Shown here: positions 34,331 to 44,829 of the stretch, one piece after another | Position numbering within the stretch: position 1 is the stretch's first letter | Layout of the letters: the number at the start of each line of letters is the position of its first letter | Origin: Cydia pomonella | Taxonomy: Eukaryota; Arthropoda; Insecta; Lepidoptera; Tortricidae | DNA: 64,000 nucleotides | Reading direction: 5' to 3' | Assembly: GCF_033807575.1 (NCBI RefSeq) | Contig: NC_084704.1 | Span: 35,565,968-35,629,967 of the forward strand | Program-made: the position numbers and the translations under genes | The notes under the pieces: model-generated | The model's database searches: none | Told to the model about the DNA's origin: nothing | What the model saw: the letters and a program-made list of their open reading frames with translations, nothing else

Positions 34331-34619
34331 TAATGTAAATGATACTTAATAATAGCCCCCGTTTGGTCTGTTCTGACAGGATGGTAACTACGAAATCCTT
34401 CAGAGCATGGCCCGAATGCTGTTGGTCTATTTCATTTTAAGTGTTTTTAGACTGCTTTTGCACTGAGGCGGAGATGAGAGAAGTGAAGAGAGGAGAAGAA
34501 GAAAATCAACATTGGTTGATTCCCGCACTTCTCCTCGCATGGCAGGTATTGACCATTGGTATAATTGGTGAACAAACCATTGATTATAATCCACATCTCT
34601 TCTCCGCTTCTCTGTAATA

Positions 34620-34831
34620 CAGTCAGCATCAAAACTAGCGGATCAAACAAGGTTTCAAAAGTATCTACATATAAAAGTATCTAGTGGTGGTTCTATATGC
34701 AGAATAATTGAGACGTTAAAAGATATACTTTTGAACGTAAATTTTAGAGATTTATAAATATTTGGAAAAGTTATCTGGAATATCAGATACTTTTGGCGCG
34801 TTGTTTCATTTGCTACTATTGATGCTGACCC
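34620..34831. mobile_element. MITE, TA target duplication, second copy
   Basis: CAGTCAGCATCAAAACTAGC at the left and ATTGATGCTGACC at the right, flanked by TA (34618-34619, 34832-34833). The 30194 copy keeps a CACCATTCTGAAAC segment missing here. Confidence 0.8.
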
Positions 34832-35393
34832 TACAACCAATGATACAGCTTGATTTTCGCACGTCTCTTCTCAACTCCACCTTTAAAAGGCATTTTTACA
34901 TTGACCATCGATGCCGAAGCCGTTTTTTTCGGCTGTGTAATGGTTAATGTTAAACTGCGCTTCACCGCGAAAGTTATATCGCGACCATCAAACGGCGGTA
35001 TGGCGTAATGAACATTCCCGGTAAAAATAGTTGGCATAATTCTGAACGCCTTGAATGCTGCACGAAAATTTTAACGAAACTTTAAAGTTATTTAAGAGAA
35101 CAGTTACCTATCTATTCAGGCAATGTACAGTTCAATGAGCGAAATTAGTTTTAACAACAAAACTTTAGTAAAAGTAAGGTTGCGTATTCAGTGAGGCCCA
35201 GAGGAGTGAAATCAACTAATACCATTGGTTGCAATTCAGCGGATTGGAGAAGAAATGTGGATTACAAATAATGCTGGATAACAGATGGATTTAAATAATC
35301 ATACATCTTCTTCTCATAATGACCTAGATAATTGCTACTTTCTGCCTCGCATTAAATAAGGACAGCTGGTTTTTTTGTATGTCTAGTGACAAC

Positions 35394-35411
35394 ATATATA
35401 TATATATATAT
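35394..35411. repeat. (TA)n microsatellite
   Basis: ATATATATATATATATAT between 35393 and 35411. A similar run is at 44411-44430. Confidence 0.9.
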
Positions 35412-35479
35412 TATCACTTTTCTATAAAGAAAAGTAGCTACTGTATGTAATTGCATGATTTCTATAGTAATCTAAATTG

Positions 35480-35700
35480 TATTTTATTTTTCTTATTTAA
35501 TGCATGTTAATTATAAGATGTAATGTTTTGAAAAGATGTGTCCCGCCGAGTTTCTTGCCGGTCCATATTGGGATACCCTCCTCCAATTGAGGGGGGATTT
35601 AAATCTTCTCGGGTCAGAGGTGTAGGGTTAGAGCCGGTGTAGCTTTATTTGACGTTCATAAGCGCATTGTAATATGCCTACTTGAATCCTGATAAATTTA
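35480..35700 (+). mobile_element. LINE 3' untranslated end
   Basis: GTGTCCCGCCGAGTTTCTTG..CCGGTCCATATTGGGATACC..GAGCCGGTGTAGCTTTATTT..GACGTTCATAAGCGCATTGT..ATGCCTACTTGAATCC: a block I recall as the 3' UTR of an abundant moth LINE. No ORF is left. Confidence 0.55.
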
Positions 35701-36284
35701 AGTTTCTGACATTTAATACCCAACGGGTCATTATCAAATACTTGAAAAACCATGAAATTATGGATTTTGACGATTTTACCTACTTAAAACTAAGGAATAA
35801 CATTTTCAATTTGTATTATTTTATTTCTTGCGTAACTGTGTAAAATCTCCAAAAAAGACAATTGCGTCAGTTGTCAACTGAGTTTTATTTACCAAAACCT
35901 TTTATACGTGTCGTGTCCCAGTAACATGTCAATTTAAGTACTTATATTGAGTACAAAACTGTATGGTATAAAACGGACGGGTCGCTGAATGCATTAAAGA
36001 GATGAAAGTATGAACCCGCGGATTATCCACTTAATGCGTCGCTTACGAGGCGTCCGAGTGATGTGCGCGGGCGATTTTTTTTTTTTACACTTTAGCATTT
36101 AAATGTGTCATTTTCACGGGACGTATGTCGTCTCACGGGACAACGCTCGATTTGATTACAAACAAACAACGGTCAGATGAAAGTAAATAAAAGCTTGTAA
36201 AAATGAATGTTTGGTTAATTTCAATGCCATAAAACTAAAATTCAAAGATTGACCCAGGCGACCGTAACCATAGGAACATGTGAT
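35700..36284. other. no gene recognised
   Basis: AT-rich, with a T13 run at 36076-36088. No frame with recognisable content. Confidence 0.4.
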
Positions 36285-36582
36285 AAGCGGACCCGGGTAT
36301 GTCCTTAAACTACGTCCTAAACAAGAGAGGTATGGGCACTGTGAATGTCATCTCGCTTTGTGTGGTAGAGCACAGCACAGAGGATGTCATTCCAGATCTA
36401 GAGCAGAGCCCAACTGGGGAAGTACCTCCACCTGACCCAAAACCGCAGCCAAATAACACTAGACCCTACTCATAGTGTTGAATTCCTGCCGGTGGGTAAG
36501 GTTGCTAGAGCTCAACGAGGGTGCGGGGTGTTAGGGTCTGCAACGCGCTTGTAATACCTCTGGCGTCCATGGGCTACGGTAC
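36285..36582 (+). mobile_element. LINE-like 3' end, single copy with intact frame tail
   Basis: Starts at ACCCGGGTATGTCCTTAAAC and runs to GGCGTCCATGGGCTACGG, where it is truncated. The + frame reads RGMGTVNVISLCVVEH and ends QPNNTRPYS-stop, matching both arms of the foldback at 3950-4746. Confidence 0.75.
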
Positions 36583-36997
36583 GGTTTGTTTCACCCAGAC
36601 AGTGGCGCCGTAAACAGCAAATACTTGACCGTTTTAACCGCCGTCCCGCAAAAGGTTAATATATTAGTTCCAAAGACCACTTATCGCCGACACCACATGT
36701 TTCAAACTCCGTGATATATCGACCTCCAACTTGCCAGGAAATCTTACCTTGCAGCTCAGACTTGGACTTAGCACTTGTTACGAATGAGTTAGAGCGTTTA
36801 TTAAGTTTAGTATCAAGTTTTGTAATTTACGTTTAAATCTGAGTTTTAAAAATTCGTGAGAAACGTAAGACAGGAGTAAGTACTTTGAACTCGAATGCTA
36901 TTTGAATGGTGAGTGGTATCTAGAAGTAAGTGAGAGTTAGGTAAGGCCAATATTGATAAGTGTGGCTGTGGGTTAAGTGCGGCTGGCCTTCACAGTG

Positions 36998-37118
36998 GGG
37001 CCTGATTACACATTATTGATTAGTGTTTATTGAGTGTTCATTCATTTGCTACTTGTGTTGTGTGCGTGTAACAAATGAACTGGTACTAAACAGTAATCAA
37101 CGTGTAAACATCAGGCCC
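36998..37118. mobile_element. 121-bp MITE (GGGCCTGAT..ATCAGGCCC)
   Basis: GGGCCTGATTACACATTATT at the left and GTGTAAACATCAGGCCC at the right are inverted, with AATAAACACTAAT-like symmetry inside. Confidence 0.65.
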
Positions 37119-38274
37119 TGGTTTTAAGGCCAGTTACCCGCATTGATATTAAACGAAAAGAAGTATACCTTATCGCAAATACATACAGCCCAATGATGAT
37201 CAAGAATGTTAAGATTGTTGCTGTTGAAATTGTCTCGAATTGCGTTGCATAGTGAGGAAACAAAATGCCATCACACATAGTCTACGAAGCACGCACGACC
37301 CACAGGAAATTGCTAACACTAGGTTCAGGGGCTGTATTCAAATGTGAGAGACGTGAAGCTATATCATATATATCATACTTGAGCCATATGTCTGGTTGTC
37401 CGCTTTAATTTTTTTAAGATATAAGACAAACAAATCGATGAAGGTAAGCCGCTACCGCCGCGCAAGTGCGTAGCCGGCCTCAAAGTAAAGCTCTTTTCTG
37501 TACTATCAGCATCAAATAGATAGTGACAGCTAAAGTAGCCAAAAATATCGTAACGCACTTATGTTACTACTTATAAATGTAATGTAAATTAATCATGTGT
37601 TCTTTATTTTGCAAGATAAACTTACATCGATCAGCATTAGCAGCCTGCACACTCTGAGTACATTATCCTCAAGATATTACAACCATATGACGACCATTAA
37701 AACTCAAATACAGCGCAAGGTACATTGTTCACTTTGGCATAAACCCGTCCAGCTATGACACGCCGGTACAGCAAGATAGATGATGCACGGATCTAGTGCA
37801 TTTCTGTGTCACTGTCACAATCGGACACCGAGTTTGAATAGGAATTCTTGGTTCAGTTTTGCATCGCAATTTTGGTGTTGCGGATCTTTCGTTACCTTGC
37901 GCGGAAGAGGAGAGGTTTATGCTAATACTATTTACACAATTTTATAAAATGAAGATTTACGAAATTATTAATAAAATTTGCTTCATTTCATAATTACTTA
38001 CGTATATATCTTGCTCCATTATAATCAGCTTTTGTGCAATCCATTTTTTTTTCAAATAACACCCTTGAGCGAACTTACCTGAAACAAAACGAAAACAATT
38101 TTAATTGGTTGAATATAAAGTCATTAGAAAGGATATAGACGGTAAAACGTTCAAAGAGGATTAATTCAAGTACTCTTGTTACGGTGTACTCGTCATTAGC
38201 AATATTTACGAACAAACACCTAAATTTCAAATTTCAAACATTGTTTTGTGTATATTTTTTTATGATCATCATAT
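37119..38274. other. no gene recognised
   Basis: Low-complexity and AT-rich stretches with a GC-richer patch at 37440-37480. 37498-37550 (TACTATCAGCATCAAATAGA..CAAAGTAGCC-like) is a decayed half of the 123-bp hairpin MITE. Confidence 0.4.
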
Positions 38275-38360
38275 AAGGGCGATTGCACAAAAGATCTCGA
38301 TGAGTCGAAGTGTGTCCGCAAGGGCCCCGGACATAATAAGATAAAATAAGATCATATAAG
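38275..38360 (+). mobile_element. LINE family H 3' tail
   Basis: AGGGCGATTGCACAAAAGAT..GATGAGTCGAAGTGTGTCCG..GCAAGGGCCCCGGACATAAT with an AAGATAAAATAAGATC tail, as at 23608-23693 and 44205-44284. Confidence 0.65.
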
Positions 38361-38654
38361 GAGTACAAGTAAGTGTGACTGCGGATTAAGTATGGCTGTC
38401 TTTTATATTGTGGACTGTTTACACTTTCTTTAGTGTTTATTGAATAAATAACACAAAGGTATGAACTTTTTTCCTTGCTATTTGCATTTAGTTGAAAATA
38501 AAAGAAGTCACAACAAACACAAATCAATTCGTAAAGAAGCCTCAGCCGCACTTGCCCCTATTGACCTTAATTAGTTATTTTCTATTGATTTAAACCAACA
38601 CGATTTTCGTTCATAGTTTTAAAACGAATACGGGACTTAATCGCGTAAACTTAT

Positions 38655-39115
38655 ATTTATTATATGGTATGACGTTTCGTATTAGTTTATGAGACTGCTA
38701 GCTTAAGAGTCCAGTCCAGAAAGTTAAGAGTCACAGATTTAGTATAAATAAATAAATAAATGTTAAATATTGTAGGACTTTATTACACAAATACATTTAG
38801 TATACATTTTATTTTGACACTTGGAGGGACTTTACACCTCCAAATCTTATTAGTATTAGAACTCTGACATTGGGGACCTTTTACATCTCCAGATTTAATG
38901 TATTTTTAACCATAGAGACTATACATCTCTTTTGTATTGTAGCAATTATTTATTTTAAGATTATTATAATGTAATGTTTACCCAGGCATTGGCTGTTGTA
39001 TTTATAAATGTTGTTATATATTTTTCATGTCACTATATGCTGTTACTATAAATGTTGTATTGACTTGTAAAAGAGCCCTTGAGGCCTACTTGCAGTATAC
39101 ATTTTTGAATTTTTA
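38655..39115 (+). mobile_element. LINE family E 3' untranslated end, copy 2, with nested 49-bp insertion
   Basis: Colinear with 13890-14350. At 38747-38795 it carries an insertion of SINE family 1 tail sequence in - orientation between two TTTAGTATA repeats (38738-38746, 38796-38804). TTTAGTATA occurs once in copy 1, so this is a filled site with a 9-bp target duplication. Confidence 0.7.
38747..38795 (-). repeat. 49-bp SINE family 1 tail insertion with 9-bp target duplication
   Basis: AATAAATAAATAAATGTTAA then ATATTGTAGGACTTTATTAC are the SINE 3' terminus reversed. It is bordered on both sides by TTTAGTATA. Confidence 0.75.
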
Positions 39116-39143
39116 ATTTAAATTTTTGAACGAACGTGACATT

Positions 39144-39234
39144 ACGCTATAATAAACGTTAGTTTACGCTATAATAAACGTAAGTTTACGCTATAATAAA
39201 CGTAAGTTTTCGCTATAATAAACGTAAGTTTACG
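39144..39234. repeat. 22-bp tandem repeat, about four units
   Basis: Unit ACGCTATAATAAACGTAAGT-TT repeats four times. Unit 1 has GTTAGT in place of GTAAGT and the fourth starts TCGC; otherwise identical. Confidence 0.95.
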
Positions 39235-39601
39235 CGATTAGTTCTTTTCTATTACTTAATAAATAAATACTTAATTACTTGGGCATATAAATACTTGCAA
39301 TACAGCGGAGTAGTACGTCATCTAAACTTGAAGAAAATGTCAATTGACATTGAAAGATTATATCCTTAACAAACCCAGATCAATTCGTATCCTTTTATTA
39401 TAATCTGATCACGCGTCTACTCCATATCACTGGCATAAAAGGCAATGAGAGGCCTATGCTCTACATTATAGACCGATTCAAACTTATTCGATCATGCATT
39501 TCGATCCTACTTGTCCGTGCATGTATTGGCGCGAGCGAGACGCACGGGCAACTGACATCGTTTAATATCATTTAGATGTCACAATGTAAGATTCTTTGTT
39601 T

Positions 39602-39933
39602 AGCGTTGTGTAGCGCTGGTGGTCTAGCGGTAAGAGCGTGCGACTTGCAATCCGGAGGTCGCGGGTTCAAACCCCGGCTCGTACCAATGAGTTTTTCGGA
39701 ACTTATGTACGAAATATCATTTGATATTTACCAGTCGCTTTTCGATTAAGGAAAACATCGTGAGGAAACCGAACTAATCCCAACAAGGCCCAGTTTACCC
39801 TTTGGGTTGGAAGGTCAGGTGGCAGTCGCTTTCGTAAAAACTAGCGCCTACGCCAAATCTTGGGATTAGTTGTCAAGCGGACCCCAGGCTCACATGAGCC
39901 GTGGCAAAATGCCGGGACAACGCGAGGAAGAAG
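39602..39933 (+). repeat. complete tRNA-derived SINE (tRNA-Ala-like head) with 19-bp target duplication
   Basis: The head GCTGGTGGTCTAGCGGTAAG..CGACTTGCAATCCGG..CGCGGGTTCAAACCCCGGC folds like a tRNA with anticodon TGC (Ala) and A/B boxes. The body continues with CATCGTGAGGAAACCGAACT..AATCCCAACAAGGCC..AAGCGGACCCCAGGCTCACA..GCAAAATGCCGGGACAACGC and a GAGGAAGAAG tail. AATGTAAGATTCTTTGTTT is exactly duplicated at 39583-39601 and 39934-39952. Confidence 0.93.
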
Positions 39934-39952
39934 AATGTAAGATTCTTTGTTT

Positions 39953-40463
39953 GTCCCAGTCAGTACTTAGAAAACACTAAAATGAAGGCTTCCTTTCTAC
40001 ACATCAGCTAATAAACTAATCCCCTTAACCAATCACCTCATGAAAAATCGATACGTAAACAAACAATGTTTTCGTTGCCGATAACTCGGGTAATTTGATT
40101 AGCCATTAAGAAACGTGTAATATTACAATCCGGAGGAGTACGGCAACTCATTTGTTAGCAGCTTATTACTGGCGCCCTCTGGGAGGCTGAGATAGGTTGC
40201 CTAGGGAACCTGCTAGCGTAGAGATGCTGGATGTGCCAAGGAAATATGTTACAAAATATTTAAAGAGACAAGTTATGCGAGATGGGGTAAGAAGAACATA
40301 GTTTATTTTGAAAAAGGGCTGTGGGTTACGTGGATGCTGGTAATTTGCAGTTTTTACGCGGGTTTATGTTTGTATTTTTATGTGGCTAAATTTCTTTATT
40401 CCACCATAACTTCTGAAAGCCTTAATCTTACATTACTTTATACACACTTTAACACACACGCAC
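39953..40463. other. no gene recognised
   Basis: 40140-40215 is slightly GC-richer without an extended frame. The remainder is AT-rich. Confidence 0.4.
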
Positions 40464-40952
40464 AATAGGGTTGTTTCCAATTTTTTGAAACGTTTGTATT
40501 ACGTTCTATATTAACTAAAAGTTGCCCTAAAATTCAACTTTTATACTAAAAACGGCTTGAAATATGTTAAATTAACAAAATATATTTTGACTTATGCTTT
40601 CGTGCCCAAAACGCTCTTTGAAAATTGTGTGACGTCACAGTTTACGGTTTGACACATAACTACATACACACGTAGAAGATACGAACTGTCAACTGACATT
40701 TGTCATTTGTTGTTTATCGCCTAACTGTCAACAGTGTCAATCCGAGAGCTGTGATGTCATCAGAATCTTCAAAGATGTTTCGAGTTTGGTCACGTGACGT
40801 GTGCCAAAAGATATTTTAAATTCAATATTTACAAAAATATGGTCATTACAGGGGGACCTGTAATAAAAGTAGTTTAACATGTTCTTATAGACCAAAAGAA
40901 TTTATTGGGATACAATTCTGCCCTAAGATTTGTAGATGGAAACAACCCTATT
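40464..40952. mobile_element. 489-bp element with AATAGGGTTGTTTCCA terminal inverted repeats
   Basis: AATAGGGTTGTTTCCAATTT at the left and GATGGAAACAACCCTATT at the right are inverted over 16-17 bp. The interior is non-coding. A non-autonomous DNA transposon; target duplication not clear. Confidence 0.75.
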
Positions 40953-41307
40953 AAGACTTTTTGTATTTTAATGATTGCAGTTACTGCCATTTTGTGTTAG
41001 AATTTTCAAAAACACTACAAACACTTGTTCTACGTTAAAATAATTTGACAGTTTGACTCACACGTGTTTTTACTGTTTTTAGTCACCCGCGCACCACGTG
41101 AAAAACACATGAGTGAAACCATAAAGTTATCTTAATATTAGTATGCCTCCCGACAGTTTAAATTCGACTTGTTCTACGTATTCAATACGATCTTTTATGT
41201 TAGGAAAAATCATCTATAGTCAACTTTATACACGGCCAAAGAATGTTATGTGAAAAAAATATTAGAAACACATCTTTTAAGACAACTTGAAGTATTATTA
41301 ACTAACT

Positions 41308-41395
41308 AACTGCTTTGGCTCAGCGATCAAAAAAGAATCTTGGCCTCCGAAACGAGAGAACGCCACCTGTCCCGATCCAGCGCGGCGCAGTATTA
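41308..41395 (-). mobile_element. LINE family F ORF C-terminus
   Basis: The - strand of CTGCTTTGGCTCAGCGATCA..GAATCTTGGCCTCCGAAACG..GCCACCTGTCCCGATCCAG reads DRDRWRSLVS..EAKI, matching 21530-21665. Confidence 0.55.
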
Positions 41396-41721
41396 TAATT
41401 TTTATTTTATATAGGTAATCTTTTATGCGAAGAAGCGTTGCCATTAGTCAAGTGTTAAGCCATGTGAAATTATGACAATCAATTTTATGCGAAAAAGAGG
41501 ACACCCATTTATAGTATGTGATGCCTTTTGAAGCTATGTGGCGCTTTCAATAAATTTCTAGAATTTCGCCGGCCTGTACTATTACTTGGTACATGGTAAT
41601 ATTGTGTGCCGGGATCCCGCTCGGCGGTCCTCTATTCGTAGTCGCTTTCCTCTACAAAGTGGGAAAACGCTGGAATTGGCGACGAGCCTAGCGCTTCAAA
41701 AACGTTGGCAGTGAATGTGTT

Positions 41722-42020
41722 AAGGTGGTTCGATTTCCATACAAAAACGATTGCGTTTTATGAAGTCAGTACACACTATTACTACATAAATATGTGCGCA
41801 TCTATCTACTTTCGACTATTAGTTAGCGCTAAATTGATAGAAAAACTATGTTTCATACAGATATCACGCAAAAAACGTTATATTTTTCTATCAAAGTAAC
41901 ACCAATATAAAGTTTTTTGCGCAAACTAATAGTCGAAAGTAGATAGATATTTATGTAGTAATAGTCTGTAATGACTTCATAAAACGCAATCGTTTTTTTG
42001 TATGGAAATCGAACCACCTC
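41722..42020. mobile_element. ~299-bp MITE with long inverted repeats (AGGTGGTTCGATTTCCAT)
   Basis: Outer arms AGGTGGTTCGATTTCCATAC / GTATGGAAATCGAACCACCT plus ACGATTGCGTTTTATGAAGT / ACTTCATAAAACGCAATCGT, and inner arms ATCTACTTTCGACTATTAGT / ACTAATAGTCGAAAGTAGAT. Nearly the whole element folds back. Confidence 0.85.
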
Positions 42021-42349
42021 AAGTACCCTGTATCTATGCCACATCCAGTATAACTCTCGCTGCTCCCAGGCGGTAGATTTAAATTACACTCCATGATTGT
42101 GAGCAGTTTGCATATCGTTGTAATTGTCGGAGATGGATCCGCGATCCGAGAATACAAATAGGCTGGATACAGTCACTTCTGCCACTTTGTTCTCGGTAAT
42201 TAGCTGGGCTTTTTAGTTTTTAATTTATAAATTTAGTATTTAGGAATGTGTTGTTTTCGGAAAATAAGATCCCATCACCAAAAACATTTTCATATAAAAT
42301 GTTGCCAAGACGAGACCATACGGGCCGGCCCAGTCAAAAAGTTATCAGA

Positions 42350-42535
42350 ACCCGTAGTGTAAATTTATTCGATAGCGTGACGTGGCGTACGCGTTTGCGT
42401 TAAGTCTCATTTTGTATGGGATTTAGAAACAGCGCGCAGCGACGTTTTGGAAACTCAAAATCCCATACAAAATGAGACTTAACGCAAACGCGTACGTCAC
42501 TTTTTCTATCAAATAAATTTACACTAGGTAGGGGT
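42350..42535. mobile_element. MITE family C, longer copy
   Basis: Inverted ends ACCCGTAGTGTAAATTTATT / AATAAATTTACACTAG..GGGGT. Arms extend through GCGTTAAGTCTCATTTTGTA / TACAAAATGAGACTTAACGC, so ~80 of 186 bp pair on each side. No coding frame. Confidence 0.8.
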
Positions 42536-43097
42536 ACTGATCTATTCTATTTTCCTTAATATCTAATTCGTAAATACAAATGTAAAATTACATTTTTGAT
42601 TATTTTCGTTGACTTATATATTTACAAATGTTTTTTTTTAGAATAAGCACTTTAATAATTTACTATGAAACAAAGGTTAACTTACAAACGTTCTTCTGTT
42701 ATGTTCTAATATTCTCTTCATAACATGTGGTATCTTAAATGAAGCCACAACCAGAATATCAACATAATTTACGCCACAAAATAAAACCGAGGCTTAAACT
42801 CGAATACTGTAAAAACAGGCCTTTGTCATCTTCCCGTAATAATATCGGAGCACCGTTTCATCCTTTACGATTCAATAAACAATTTCATTTCCCAGACAAT
42901 ATTTATTATTTACTCTACACATTGATAAGCGAGGTATATTCAATTTCGTTGCAAAGTCGTTCTGATGAAATATATGTACGCCGTATGGTTATAGTGAATT
43001 TATGCTTGGGCCATATCGCGGTGGGAGAATAATTTCAGAGAATGGGACACACGGGCTTGGAGGTTGGTCTAGAAGACCCATTTGAACTTGGTAAATC
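42536..43097. other. no gene recognised; open frame 42739-43032 unassigned
   Basis: The 97-codon + frame at 42739-43032 begins with ATG and ends at TAA but has no family motif, and it is not flanked by clear splice signals or a polyadenylation site. Likely chance. Confidence 0.35.
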
Positions 43098-43200
43098 GAC
43101 GACCGGTCTATTTGGGAGTGACTCTGCCTATGACGCCGCTAGCGCTTAGGTTTGAATCCCGATCAGGGAATTTATTTGTGTTGAGAACAGAGTCCCATTT
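43098..43200 (+). repeat. SINE family 1, head only
   Basis: CGACCGGTCTATTTGGGAGT..GACTCTGCCTATGACGCC..GTTTGAATCCCGATCAGGGA..ATTTATTTGTGTTGAGAACA. The 3' half is absent. Confidence 0.65.
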
Positions 43201-43230
43201 CTTAAACGGTATTATTCTATTATTTTTTAG

Positions 43231-43415
43231 TGTATTGCCATGGTAACACATACGACTTGACAGTACGTAGACTAATAACGTTAGAAAAATGGGCCCCAGC
43301 ACAGATTTTTAGACGAAAAAGCCGCCTTAAAGTAAGCAATCACCGTCGCCCATGGACACCTGTAACACCAGAGAACACCAGAGTTTATAATTTATATAGT
43401 AGTGTTTCTACTTGA
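43231..43415 (+). CDS. candidate terminal exon of an unidentified gene
   Basis: A TATTATTTTTTAG acceptor ends at 43230. The frame then runs 61 codons to TGA 43413-43415 and is followed at once by AATAAA (43418-43423). The peptide is basic and Pro-containing (AQIFRRKSRLKVSNHRRPWT, PVTPENTRVYNLYSSVST). Coding composition is plausible, but no upstream partner exon was found and the family is unknown. The segment also carries ATTGCCATGGTAAC (43234-43247), one base off the X-box. It could be a pseudogene or chance. Confidence 0.25.
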
Positions 43416-43988
43416 AATAAACAAATTAAAATATTTTCTAAAAATAATTTAATTTGTTCTAACACTTCTAATAGCATAACACCGGCATTTAAGCTGATAG
43501 TTCATTCCACAGGTTAGCTGTGCGAGGCAGGAAGTTCCTGGAGAAACACACAGTTGAGGACTGCCGACTCGAAGATGGAATTAAGCAAAAGGAAAGGTTT
43601 TTTTTTATATATTATTAAAATCTGTTTCATTTAGAGTACCCCGTCGTTGTGAGCGAGCATGTAGAAAGAAGAACCTCTTTTATATTCCTCGTAGTCGAAC
43701 CGCATATGCGAGAAACGGTTTCATTAGAAGAGCATGCAGGATGTATGATGATAAGTTTTAAAATGTAGATATTTTCAGTGAAAAGTTCGGTAGTTTCAAA
43801 CAACTTACATTGAAATGTATTAATGGACTTAAATTAGATAGCTAACTTTAATTTAATTGCAATTATTGTTTGTTATTACTGTTATTGCAAATTATTTCAT
43901 CTTTGTTTTTATTTTTGTTAGGATGTACGAGCATTATTTGTAACTTCGTTTTGGCAACTTAGAATTTCAGGTTTAGTTTAGTAATTAT

Positions 43989-44284
43989 ATGTATTTCTCT
44001 GACAACACCGATTGTCGAATGTGTGGTGAAGAGGAAGAGACAGTAACACACCTAATGTGTGAATGTCACGCCCTCGCCAGACAAAGAATGAAGGACTTTG
44101 GAACAGGCTATCTGGAACCAAAGGAATTCAAAAGGCTACCCATAAGCTCCATCATCCGACACATGGAAATGGTCAAAAAGGCTCTTGAGTAGCTAATGGG
44201 TCTTTCCTTAGGGGGCAATTACACAAAAGATCCCTATGGGTCGAAGTGTCTCCGCAAGGGCCTCCGGTAATGAGAAGATAAGAA
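43989..44284 (+). mobile_element. LINE family H (R1/jockey-like) ORF C-terminus and 3' tail
   Basis: The + frame reads DNTDCRMCGEEEETVTHLMC and ECHALARQRMKDFG, the Cx2C..HxxCxC zinc-finger-like block that ends ORF2 of many insect LINEs, with stop TAG at 44190-44192. The 3' end (GGGGCAATTACACAAAAGAT..CGCAAGGGCCTCCGGTAATG) with AAGATAAGAAGAA tail is shared with 23608-23693 and 38275-38360. 5'-truncated. Confidence 0.8.
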
Positions 44285-44693
44285 GAATTATATGTATTTA
44301 GGTTATATGGTTTTCATACTATATTTAAGGAAACTGTAGGTCTATACGTCTATTACCCTATATTGTAACAATTTATCAATATAAGAGACTGTTTGTTTCT
44401 AAATAAAGAAAATATATATATATATATATATTTTCTAAGTTGAATTCATGGTTAAACCATATTACATCTAACCACAAATCCGTTATATACAAAACTACTA
44501 AATGAAGCTTAAAGTATGTTTACACACAGCGACCGTACGTACACAAGTTGTGAGTAATTTAGGGATCGTTAGTCTGCTTTGCGTCTGTTATTCTGGGCCA
44601 ACAACAAATAAAGAGGTTCATTAAGGTGTTTTGGTATGTGGCGCTGTCATCAAAACATGGCGGATAAATGCACCAGAGATGTACAGTCAACCA

Positions 44694-44828
44694 ATTTGAA
44701 TCCTAGGCCACTATAGAACCTTGTCGCTTTAACTACTCTGTACATGACATGCATCACTCAATAAGCACTGTCGTAGAAGTCATTATGACATGGTTCTATA
44801 GGGGCCTAGGAATCAAATTGGTTGACCG
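44694..44828. mobile_element. 135-bp MITE, TA target duplication
   Basis: CAGTCAACCAATTTGAATCC / GGAATCAAATTGGTTGACCG inverted ends plus GGCCACTATAGAACC / GGTTCTATAGGGGCC. TA at 44692-44693 and 44829-44830. Confidence 0.85.
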
Positions 44829-44829
44829 T

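Noticed and set aside
39144..39234. CRISPR array
   Set aside because: Units are contiguous 22-bp tandem copies without unique spacers, in eukaryotic DNA.
39613..39687. Functional tRNA-Ala gene
   Set aside because: The tRNA-like fold is followed by a SINE body and flanked by a 19-bp target duplication, so it is a SINE head.
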